Shown piece after piece: positions 31,731 to 38,525 of a DNA stretch of 40,972 bases. Within the stretch, counting starts at the first letter, position 1. The number at the start of each line of letters is the position of its first letter. A program made the translations under genes and the position numbers. The notes under the pieces are model-generated. The model searched no databases. It was not told the DNA's origin and saw only the letters and a list, made by a program, of their open reading frames with translations. Source of the DNA: Pseudomonadota bacterium (GTDB lineage: Bacteria > Pseudomonadota > Alphaproteobacteria > Rhodospirillales > Rhodospirillaceae); the NCBI GenBank assembly GCA_020160875.1, contig JAIUPE010000002.1:64084-105055 (forward strand), written 5' to 3'.

Positions 31731-31811
31731 ATGAGCAACGCGCGCCTTTTCTCGACTACGACCACCACCACGACCCACCTGGCTGGGCCGTTGGGATGGT
31801 GCGCGCGCTAA
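31731..31811 (+). CDS. Threonine-rich leader peptide of thrS
   Basis: A 26-codon reading frame, MSNARLFS, then seven consecutive Thr codons (31755-31775), then HLAGPLGWCAR and TAA. The Thr codons are ACT, ACG, ACC, ACC, ACC, ACG and ACC, so more than one Thr tRNA would be sampled. It lies between a strong promoter and an intrinsic terminator and precedes a threonyl-tRNA synthetase gene, the classical layout of a leader peptide that senses aminoacyl-tRNA supply by ribosome stalling. There is no ribosome binding site, and the predicted transcript starts on the AUG, so it is probably leaderless, as reported for trpL in Sinorhizobium. The peptide itself resembles no protein family I know. Confidence 0.88.
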   Translation: MSNARLFSTTTTTTTHLAGPLGWCAR

Positions 31812-31874
31812 AGCTCATACTTGCGTCACACCCCAAAAGGCCCCGCCGGCAACGGACGGGGCTTTTGGTTTTTT
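31771..31874 (+). promoter_or_regulatory. Transcription attenuator of thrS (pause hairpin, antiterminator, terminator)
   Basis: Three mutually exclusive structures can be drawn. The terminator pairs 31833-31845 with 31857-31868 (one bulged G) and is followed by six T to 31874. The antiterminator pairs 31785-31789 with 31839-31843 and 31791-31795 with 31832-31836, consuming the terminator's left arm. A 1:2 hairpin pairs 31771-31777 with 3184-type partner bases at 31784-31790 (one mismatch). A ribosome stalled on the Thr codons at 31755-31775 covers the first segment and frees 31785-31795 for the antiterminator; a ribosome reaching the stop at 31809 covers that segment and lets the terminator form. 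Hence thrS should be read through when charged Thr-tRNA is scarce. Confidence 0.82.
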
Positions 31875-31915
31875 AGCGCGCCCCGTCCGTCCTGGCTCAT
31901 TCAGGAGAAACGGAC

Positions 31916-33115
31916 ATGGATTCCATCGATCATCGCTTGCTCGGACGAAAACTCGGGCTCTTCCATCAACAAGAAGAAGGGCCGGGCATGGTGTTCTGGC
32001 ACCCGCGCGGCTTTGCGCTCTATCACCTTATCGAGGACTACATCCGCGCACACATGCGCAAAATCGGCTTCGCTGAGATCAGGACGCCGCAAGTTCTGTC
32101 ACGGTCGCTCTGGGAGAAAAGCGGGCACTGGGAAAAGTTTGGCGGCAACATGTTTTCTTTCCACCAGGACGGCGAGGACGGCCACCGCGACTACGCCCTG
32201 AAGCCCATGAGTTGTCCCGGTCATGTGCAGGTCTTCAATGCCGACCTGCGTTCGTTCCGCGATCTGCCGCTGCGTTACGCGGAATTCGGCGTATGTCATC
32301 GCAACGAACCCTCGGGGGCATTAGCGGGCCTGATGCGTACGCGCGCCTTCGTGCAGGACGATGCGCATATCTTCTGTCTTGAGGAGCATGTGGTGCCCGA
32401 GGTCGCGCGTTTTTGCGGGCTCCTGCGCACGGTCTATGCGGACTTCGGCTTCGAGGATGTGATCGTCGGCTTCTCGACGCGTCCGGCGGTGCGCGAGGGC
32501 GCTGACGATGTGTGGGATCGCGCGGAAGCCGCGTTGATGGCGGCTACCGATGCCGCCGGCCTGAAGTACCGGCTGCAGCCGGGAGAGGGCGCTTTCTATG
32601 GGCCGAAACTAGAGTTCGCGCTGAAGGATGCGCGGGGGCGCGAATGGCAATGCGGGACCATCCAACTCGACTTTGTCCTGCCAGAGAAACTCGATGCACG
32701 CTATGTCGACTCGCAGAACAACCGCCCGCGCCCGGTGATGATCCATCATGCGGTCCTTGGAAGTATCGAACGCTTCATCGCCATTCTCTTGGAGCATTAT
32801 GAAGGGCGGCTGCCGCTGTGGCTCGCACCCGATCAGATTGCGGTTGCCTCAGTGACAAGCGCGGCCGCCGACTATGCGCGCAAGGTCTATGAGGCCCTAG
32901 CCGCAGCCGGTTTGCGGGCCATGGTTGATACGCGCGAGGAGCGCATCGGGCGTAAGCTCGCCGAGGCGCGCCGGTCGTACATCCCGGCCTTCATCGCGGT
33001 CGGCGCAACGGAATCCACGAACGGTACGGTCGCGCTCCGCCGTCCCGACGGCGGTCAGGAGGTGATCGATCTCGATGTGGCTATTGAACGCCTCCGGGCG
33101 GAGGCGCGTAAATGA
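31916..33115 (+). CDS. thrS: Short threonyl-tRNA synthetase lacking TGS and editing domains
   Basis: A 399-residue class II synthetase against about 640 for the usual bacterial enzyme. It starts at DHRLLGRKLGLFHQQEEGPG, the first segment of the catalytic core, so the N-terminal TGS and the editing (N2) domains are absent. The zinc ligands for Thr recognition are all present: C100 in MSCPGH, H151 in QDDAHIF and H277 in MIHHA. Motif 2 (CHRNEPSG with R129) and motif 3 (GSIERF with R286) are intact. The anticodon-binding domain occupies about 300-399. AGGAG at 31902 supports ATG 31916, and the upstream bases are leader, terminator and promoter, so the truncation is genuine. It should charge tRNA-Thr but not clear Ser-tRNA-Thr itself. 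It is probably a second, starvation-induced ThrRS. It abuts convergent htpG by one base. Confidence 0.93.
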   Translation: MDSIDHRLLGRKLGLFHQQEEGPGMVFWHPRGFALYHLIEDYIRAHMRKIGFAEIRTPQVLSRSLWEKSGHWEKFGGNMFSFHQDGEDGHRDYALKPMSCPGHVQVFNADLRSFRDLPLRYAEFGVCHRNEPSGALAGLMRTRAFVQDDAHIFCLEEHVVPEVARFCGLLRTVYADFGFEDVIVGFSTRPAVREGADDVWDRAEAALMAATDAAGLKYRLQPGEGAFYGPKLEFALKDARGREWQCGTIQLDFVLPEKLDARYVDSQNNRPRPVMIHHAVLGSIERFIAILLEHYEGRLPLWLAPDQIAVASVTSAAADYARKVYEALAAAGLRAMVDTREERIGRKLAEARRSYIPAFIAVGATESTNGTVALRRPDGGQEVIDLDVAIERLRAEARK

Positions 33116-33116
33116 G

Positions 33117-34988
33117 CTACAAGCCTTTTTCCATGATGCGGGCGAGACGGCGCGCAAACGCAGCGGGATCTGGCACGGCCTCGCCCTCGACGATCCGCGC
33201 TTGGTCGAGCAGCAGAAGCGCCGCGTCGTTCAGCGGCTCGCCGTCCAGGGACTCGATCCGCTTGATCAGCGCGTGTTTGGGATTTACCTCGAGCACCTTG
33301 CGGATGCCGAGGTCTGCGCCTTCGCCGTGCTGCTTCAGCATGCGCGCGAGATGCAGGCTCATGCCGCCGGTGTCGGCCACCAGGCACACCGGGCTTTCGG
33401 TGAGGCGTACCGAGGCGCGAACGTCGGCGACGGTGTCGCCCAGCACCGTCTTTAGCTTCGCGATAGCGCCGGCCACGTCGGCGGCGGGTTCTTCGGGTTT
33501 CTCGTCCGGGCCCTTCACCTTGGACAAATCGGTGCCGGCTTCCGCCACCGATTTGAACGGCTTCTTGTCGTAGGCGTTCACCGAGGGCACCCAGAACTCG
33601 TCGATGGGGTCGGTCAGCAGAAGCACTTCAATGCCTTTGGCCGCGAAGCCTTCGAGCTGCGGGCTGGCTTTCAGCGCGTCGAGTTTCTCACCTGTGATGT
33701 AATAGATGGCCTCCTGACCGTCCTTCATACGGGCCGCATAGTCTTTCAGGCTCACCATGTCGCCGGCCGTGGTGGTGAAGCGCGCGAGATCGAGCAGGTC
33801 CTCGCGGCGCTCGAAGTCCTCATAGAGGCCTTCCTTGAACACCGGGCCGAAGGTTTTCCAGAACGCGCCGTAGGCTTCCGGATCGGCGGCGCGGTCCTTG
33901 AGATCTTTCAGAAGGCGCTTCACCAGGCCGCCCTGGATTTTGCGCAGCATCGGGTTGTCCTGGAGCATCTCGCGGCTGATGTTCAGCGGAAGGTCCGAGG
34001 AATCCACTACCCCGCGGACGAAACGCAGATAGCGGGGTAGCATCCCGTCCAACGAGTCGGAGATGAACACACGATTCACATAGAGCCGGACTTGGCCTTT
34101 GCGTTCCGGATGGAACAGGTCGAAGGGCTTCTGTGACGGGATGAACAGAAGCGCGGTGTACTCGATCGCGCCTTCTGCCCGGTAGTGCAACGTGTGCCAC
34201 GGCTCGTCGAAGCCATGCCCGATGCTATGATAGAATTCGGCGTACTGCTCCGGCGTGATTTCGTTCTTGGAACGCATCCACAGCGCTGACGCGCTATTGA
34301 GCGTTTCATCCTTCGCGTCGGCCTCGCCGGCCGGCGCGTCCAGAATCACTGGAAGTGCGATGTGATCGGAGTAGGTCTTCACCACATGACGGAGGCGATG
34401 GGCGTCGAGGAAATCCTCGGCGTCTGGTTTCATGTGCAGCACGATGCGGGTGCCGCGCGCGGCATCGGCGCGCTCGCCCACGCTGAATTCGCCTTTCCCA
34501 TCGCTGATCCATATCCAGCCGTGGGACTCGCCAGCCTTACGAGAGATCACCTCGACTTTGTCGGCGACCATGAAGGCCGAATAGAAGCCTACGCCGAACT
34601 GACCGATAAGGCTGACGTCCTTGGATTTGGCGTCCTTATCCTTCGCGAGCGCCTTGACGAATTCCGAGGTGCCGGACTTGGCGATGGTGCCGAGGTTGGC
34701 GATGAGTTCGTCGCGCGACATGCCGATGCCGTTGTCGGCGATGGTCAGCGTCTTCGCGGTTTTGTCGAACGCGATGTGGATCGCGAAGTCGGCGCCCCCG
34801 TCCTCAAGCAGCTTGGCTTCGGTCAGGGCCGCATAACGCAGCTTGTCGCACGCGTCCGACGCGTTCGAGATCAGTTCGCGCAGGAAAATCTCGCGATTCG
34901 AATAGAGCGAATGGACGACGATATCGAGAAGTTTGGCCACTTCGGCCTGGAACGCGCGCGTTTCCGGCGCTGAGGTTGTGCTGCTCAT
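33117..34988 (-). CDS. htpG: Chaperone HtpG (Hsp90)
   Basis: A 623-residue bacterial Hsp90. The ATPase domain shows FLRELISNASDA with E38 as the catalytic acid, DNGIGM at 85-90 and GQFGVGFYSAFMVA further on. The middle domain carries LYVNRVFISD and LPLNISREMLQ, and the C-terminal dimerisation domain is complete. It is an ATP-dependent cytoplasmic chaperone, normally part of the heat-shock response. ATG 34988 has AGGGA about nine bases upstream on the coding strand. A candidate sigma-32 promoter lies at 35059-35087. Confidence 0.97.
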   Translation of the reverse strand: MSSTTSAPETRAFQAEVAKLLDIVVHSLYSNREIFLRELISNASDACDKLRYAALTEAKLLEDGGADFAIHIAFDKTAKTLTIADNGIGMSRDELIANLGTIAKSGTSEFVKALAKDKDAKSKDVSLIGQFGVGFYSAFMVADKVEVISRKAGESHGWIWISDGKGEFSVGERADAARGTRIVLHMKPDAEDFLDAHRLRHVVKTYSDHIALPVILDAPAGEADAKDETLNSASALWMRSKNEITPEQYAEFYHSIGHGFDEPWHTLHYRAEGAIEYTALLFIPSQKPFDLFHPERKGQVRLYVNRVFISDSLDGMLPRYLRFVRGVVDSSDLPLNISREMLQDNPMLRKIQGGLVKRLLKDLKDRAADPEAYGAFWKTFGPVFKEGLYEDFERREDLLDLARFTTTAGDMVSLKDYAARMKDGQEAIYYITGEKLDALKASPQLEGFAAKGIEVLLLTDPIDEFWVPSVNAYDKKPFKSVAEAGTDLSKVKGPDEKPEEPAADVAGAIAKLKTVLGDTVADVRASVRLTESPVCLVADTGGMSLHLARMLKQHGEGADLGIRKVLEVNPKHALIKRIESLDGEPLNDAALLLLDQARIVEGEAVPDPAAFARRLARIMEKGL

Positions 34989-35058
34989 AGGCTTATTCCC
35001 TGCGAGGACGTGAAGATTCGTGTTTTGGCCCGGTTCGAGGAGACTCGGGCAGGCGCAG

Positions 35059-35087
35059 ATATGTGTCGCGCGATTATATCTGGCAAG
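35059..35087 (-). promoter_or_regulatory. Candidate heat-shock (sigma-32) promoter of htpG
   Basis: On the coding strand CTTGCCA (plus 35081-35087) is followed after 14 bases by ACACATAT (plus 35059-35066), close to the sigma-32 pattern of CTTGAAA and CCCCATNT. The start would give a leader of about 60 bases. A TATAAT lies between the two boxes and could serve a vegetative promoter. Confidence 0.5.
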
Positions 35088-35258
35088 AGGTTCCAGCCCT
35101 TGTTCGAATTGTCTTTTTTCGTCCCAAAAGGGACTTGGGGGAGTTGCCCTTGGCCGTCCGAAGTTCCATCATTAGAGCAGGGGTGTTCCCCTGGGAGGCT
35201 CGCTTTGGACCGCCAGGGACAAAGGAGCCGAGTTTGGATCAACAGCGCGGAGCCTGAA

Positions 35259-35648
35259 ATGCAAGTCCCAGTCCAGATTTCCTTCCACGGTCTCGACTCG
35301 TCTGAGGCGGTCGAAACCCGGATTCGGGAGAAGGTTGCGAAACTGGAGACGTACTTCGATCGGATAACTGGGTGCCGGATAGTTGTGGAACGGCATCATA
35401 GAAACCCGCATGCGAGCGCCAACGGGCAGCCCTATCATATTTCCATCGTGCTCGATGTGCCCGGCGACGAACTTGTCGTGAAGCGCGATCCGAAGCGCGA
35501 GGAGAGCCTCAAGGATCACGAAGACATTCAAGTTGCGTTGCGCGACGCCTTCGCCGCCATGGAACGCCAACTTAAGGACTATGTGCGCCGTCGCCGCGAA
35601 GGCCGCGGGGCAAAAGAAGCCGCGCGCGAACTCAACGAGGGACTCTAA
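35259..35648 (+). CDS. hpf: Ribosome hibernation factor, HPF/RaiA family (short form)
   Basis: A 129-residue protein of the HPF/RaiA (former sigma-54 modulation) family. The fold is seen in MQVPVQISFHGLDSSEAV, the IREKVAKLETYFDRITGCRIVVE helix-strand unit, HISIVLDVPGDELVV, and DIQVALRDAFAAMERQLKDYVRRRR, whose basic end contacts ribosomal RNA. It binds the 30S decoding centre and blocks translation in stressed cells. The long-form C-terminal dimerisation domain is absent. ATG 35259 has GGAG six bases upstream, and the in-frame extension to 35010 has no family similarity. It is divergent from htpG, so two stress proteins share this control region. It lies 31 bases before the helicase gene. Confidence 0.9.
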   Translation: MQVPVQISFHGLDSSEAVETRIREKVAKLETYFDRITGCRIVVERHHRNPHASANGQPYHISIVLDVPGDELVVKRDPKREESLKDHEDIQVALRDAFAAMERQLKDYVRRRREGRGAKEAARELNEGL

Positions 35649-35679
35649 ACCCCTCCCTTCCGGAGGCTAGACGCGGGCC

Positions 35680-38208
35680 GTGACCGCTGATTTCAGTTCC
35701 GGGCCGGCGCCGGTGCCCCGCATCGGCGCCGTCACGGCCGTGCTTGGGCCGACCAACACCGGTAAAACCTATCTCGCGATGGACCGCATGCTCGGTCATG
35801 CCAGCGGCATGATCGGCTTTCCGCTGCGGCTGCTCGCGCGCGAGAATTACGATCGTGTTGTTCGCGCGCGCGGCGCGGGCGTGGTCGCACTGATTACCGG
35901 CGAGGAGAAAATCGTCCCGCCGAACCCGCGTTATTATATTTGCACGGTCGAAAGCATGCCGTTGGACCGTGACGTCGCGTTCCTCTGCGTCGACGAAATC
36001 CAGCTCGCGGCCGATTCAGACCGGGGTCACGTCTTCACGCACCGGCTTTTGCATGCGCGCGGCACCGTGGAAACCATGTTTCTCGGGGCCGAGACCATCA
36101 AACCGCTGATCCGGCGCCTTGTGCCGGGGGTCGAGTTCGTTACGCGCCCAAGGTTCTCGAAGCTCACCTATACCGGCGCGAAGAAGCTCACGCGTCTGCC
36201 GCGGCGCTCGGCCGTTGTCGCGTTCTCGGTGTCCGAGGTCTACGGTATCGCCGAGCTTATCCGCCGCCATCGCGGCGGCGCCGCCGTGGTGATGGGCGCC
36301 CTGTCGCCGCGCACGCGCAACGCTCAGGTCGCGCTCTATCAAAGCGGCGACGTGGACTACATGGTCGCCACGGACGCGATCGGCATGGGGCTTAACATGG
36401 ACGTCGACCATGTGGCCTTCGCCTCCATGAGCAAATTCGACGGCCGCGCGCCGCGCGCGCTCAATGCCTCGGAGGTCGCCCAGATCGCCGGGCGCGCCGG
36501 CCGGCATATGAACGATGGCACCTTCGGCGTCACGGCGGAGGTGCCGGAGATCGATCCCGACATCACCGCGCGCGTGGAAGCGCACGAATTTCCGCCGTTG
36601 CAAAGTCTCTATTGGCGCAATAACGAGCTGCGCTTCACTTCGCTCGACGCCCTTCTCTCGTCGCTGAAGTATCCGCCGCCGTCGCCCTCCCTGGTGCGCC
36701 CGCCGCCGGCGGATGACCAATTGGTCCTCGAGGCGATGACAAAGGACGCTGTTGTGCGCGAGCGTGCCGTTTCACCCGCGCGCCTGCGGCTATTGTGGGA
36801 TGTCGCCCAGGTCCCCGATTTTCGCAAAGTAAAACCGGAGTTCCACAGCCGCCTCATGGCGCAAGTCTACGACCATCTCACGCACGGCGACGAGGTCATG
36901 CCCAACGACTGGATCTCCGGACATGTGGACCGCCTCAACCGGACCGACGGCGACATCCATGTGCTCATGGACCGGATCGCCGCCATCCGCACCTGGACCT
37001 ATCTATCCCACCGCGGCGATTGGATGCCCGACGCGCGCGAATGGCAGGGGAAAACCCGCGAAGTCGAAGACCGGCTGTCGGATGCTTTGCACGATAAACT
37101 CACAAAACAATTCGTCGACAGTCGTACCGCGCATCTGGTGAAGCGGCTGCGCGGGGATGATGTGATGGCGGCCGACATCGCCGATGACGGCGTGGTGAGC
37201 GTGGACGGTCATCGTCTCGGCCACCTTGAAGGTCTCCGTTTCCGTGCGGACCGGACCGGCTTGAAGACCGCCGACAAGGCGGTGCTCAATGCCGCCAACG
37301 CCGCGCTGAGGCCGCTGATCGCGGCCCGTATCGAGGCCATCATCGCGGCGGACGATAAAGATATCTCGCTCGATGACCAGGCGCGCATCGTTTGGCAGGA
37401 CGAGGCGGTCGCGGTTTTGACCGGAGGCAACGAACCCTTGCGGCCCCAAATCGAGTTTCCGTCGGATGAGCGTATCGCGCCGGCCGACCGCTTGAAGCTC
37501 GAAGCCCGCCTGCGCGCTTGGTTGAGCGTCCACATCGGCCATCTGCTCGAGCCCTTGGCAAAAGCGCGGCAGGATGCCGCGCCGCCCGCGGTGCGCGGCA
37601 TCCTCTTCCATCTCACGGAGACCCTAGGTGTCGTGCCGCGCGCGGTTGTCGAACAGCAGTTGCAAGCGCTCAGCGAAGGTGATCGGAAAGCGCTCGCGCG
37701 CTCCGGGGTGCGTTTCGGTTTGGAGCATGTCTTCATGCCGGCGCTTCTGAAGGCGGCCCCCGCGCGTTTGCGTGGCCAACTTTGGATCGCCGCGCACCGC
37801 GAAAATCCCCTCCCGCGTCTTCCGGCGCCGGGTCGCGTTTCGATACCGCTGGCGCCCGGTGTGCCCCACGATTTCTACCGCGCGTGCGGTTATCAGCCTC
37901 TGGGCGGCGCGGGCTATCGCATCGACATGCTTGAACGCTTCGCTGCGGCGGCACGCAAACTCGCACGCGAGAAAGTCGGTGTCTTGCCGCCGGAAACTCT
38001 TTCGTTATTGGGGATCAATGCGCCCACGGGCGCGGATGTCCTGCGCGCGCTCGGCTTCAAGGTGAAGATCGAAGAGTCCGGTCTTGTGTTCCGCTTGAAG
38101 CGCCGCCGGCCGCATCACCCGCCCGGCAAGCATAAACACAAGCCGCAGGCCGTGAAGGTGAACGAGGATTCTCCCTTCGCTAAACTCAAGCAATTGATGT
38201 CGCCGTGA
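35680..38208 (+). CDS. Suv3-like ATP-dependent RNA helicase
   Basis: An 842-residue superfamily 2 helicase related to the mitochondrial degradosome helicase Suv3, typical of alphaproteobacteria. Motif I is GPTNTGKT at residues 23-30, motif II is DEIQ at 105-108, and motif VI QIAGRAGRH is at 268-276, with the second RecA domain before it (AVVMGALSPRTR, ATDAIGMGLN). The C-terminal half is alpha-helical with a basic KRRRPHHPPGKHKHK tail that should bind RNA. The start is GTG 35680. The nearest binding site, GGAGG at 35662-35666, is 13 bases away and can pair with CCTCC at 35652-35656. Its stop overlaps the S4 gene start. The role in RNA turnover is inferred from homologs. Confidence 0.9.
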   Translation: MTADFSSGPAPVPRIGAVTAVLGPTNTGKTYLAMDRMLGHASGMIGFPLRLLARENYDRVVRARGAGVVALITGEEKIVPPNPRYYICTVESMPLDRDVAFLCVDEIQLAADSDRGHVFTHRLLHARGTVETMFLGAETIKPLIRRLVPGVEFVTRPRFSKLTYTGAKKLTRLPRRSAVVAFSVSEVYGIAELIRRHRGGAAVVMGALSPRTRNAQVALYQSGDVDYMVATDAIGMGLNMDVDHVAFASMSKFDGRAPRALNASEVAQIAGRAGRHMNDGTFGVTAEVPEIDPDITARVEAHEFPPLQSLYWRNNELRFTSLDALLSSLKYPPPSPSLVRPPPADDQLVLEAMTKDAVVRERAVSPARLRLLWDVAQVPDFRKVKPEFHSRLMAQVYDHLTHGDEVMPNDWISGHVDRLNRTDGDIHVLMDRIAAIRTWTYLSHRGDWMPDAREWQGKTREVEDRLSDALHDKLTKQFVDSRTAHLVKRLRGDDVMAADIADDGVVSVDGHRLGHLEGLRFRADRTGLKTADKAVLNAANAALRPLIAARIEAIIAADDKDISLDDQARIVWQDEAVAVLTGGNEPLRPQIEFPSDERIAPADRLKLEARLRAWLSVHIGHLLEPLAKARQDAAPPAVRGILFHLTETLGVVPRAVVEQQLQALSEGDRKALARSGVRFGLEHVFMPALLKAAPARLRGQLWIAAHRENPLPRLPAPGRVSIPLAPGVPHDFYRACGYQPLGGAGYRIDMLERFAAAARKLAREKVGVLPPETLSLLGINAPTGADVLRALGFKVKIEESGLVFRLKRRRPHHPPGKHKHKPQAVKVNEDSPFAKLKQLMSP

Positions 38209-38525
38209 GCGGCGGATCTTTGCGGTTGGACAAATGGCTGTGGTACGCGCGTTTCGCCAAGACACGCGCAATGGCACAGAAGCTCGTTGAACGCGGACAA
38301 GTGACCGTCGACGGTGTCCAGGTCCTCAAGACCAGCGCCCAGGTGCATGCCGGCGATACGGTTGCCGTGGTGCTGGGGCCGGTTCGGCGCACCGTCATCG
38401 TGCGCGACACCGGCGCGCGGCGGGGTCCGCCGACGGAGGCGCGGACTTTGTACGACGAGCCGGCGCCACCCGAACGCCTCTCATGGGAGGACGCGGGTTT
38501 GCCGCTTCACAGGTCAGGCGGATGA
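38205..38525 (+). CDS. S4 domain RNA-binding protein (Hsp15-like)
   Basis: A 106-residue protein with an S4 RNA-binding domain at about residues 6-53 (LRLDKWLWYARFAKTR, then LVERGQVTVDG and VHAGDTVAV), matching Hsp15/HslR-like proteins that bind free 50S subunits carrying nascent chains. The C-terminal part is basic, then acidic. The GTG start overlaps the helicase stop (GTGA), so the pair is translationally coupled, a frequent alphaproteobacterial pair. The last 12 bases overlap the end of the convergent glycosyltransferase-like gene. Confidence 0.88.
   Translation: MSGGSLRLDKWLWYARFAKTRAMAQKLVERGQVTVDGVQVLKTSAQVHAGDTVAVVLGPVRRTVIVRDTGARRGPPTEARTLYDEPAPPERLSWEDAGLPLHRSGG

Noticed and set aside
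31833-31874. Reading the hairpin simply as the terminator of the TPR-glycosyltransferase gene
   Set aside because: It lies 138 bases after that stop, behind a strong promoter and the Thr leader, and its left arm has a matching antiterminator segment, all of which fit an attenuator better.
35121-35134. GTCCCAAAAGGGAC hairpin as a terminator
   Set aside because: It has only a 5-bp stem and no T tract on either strand in the right place.
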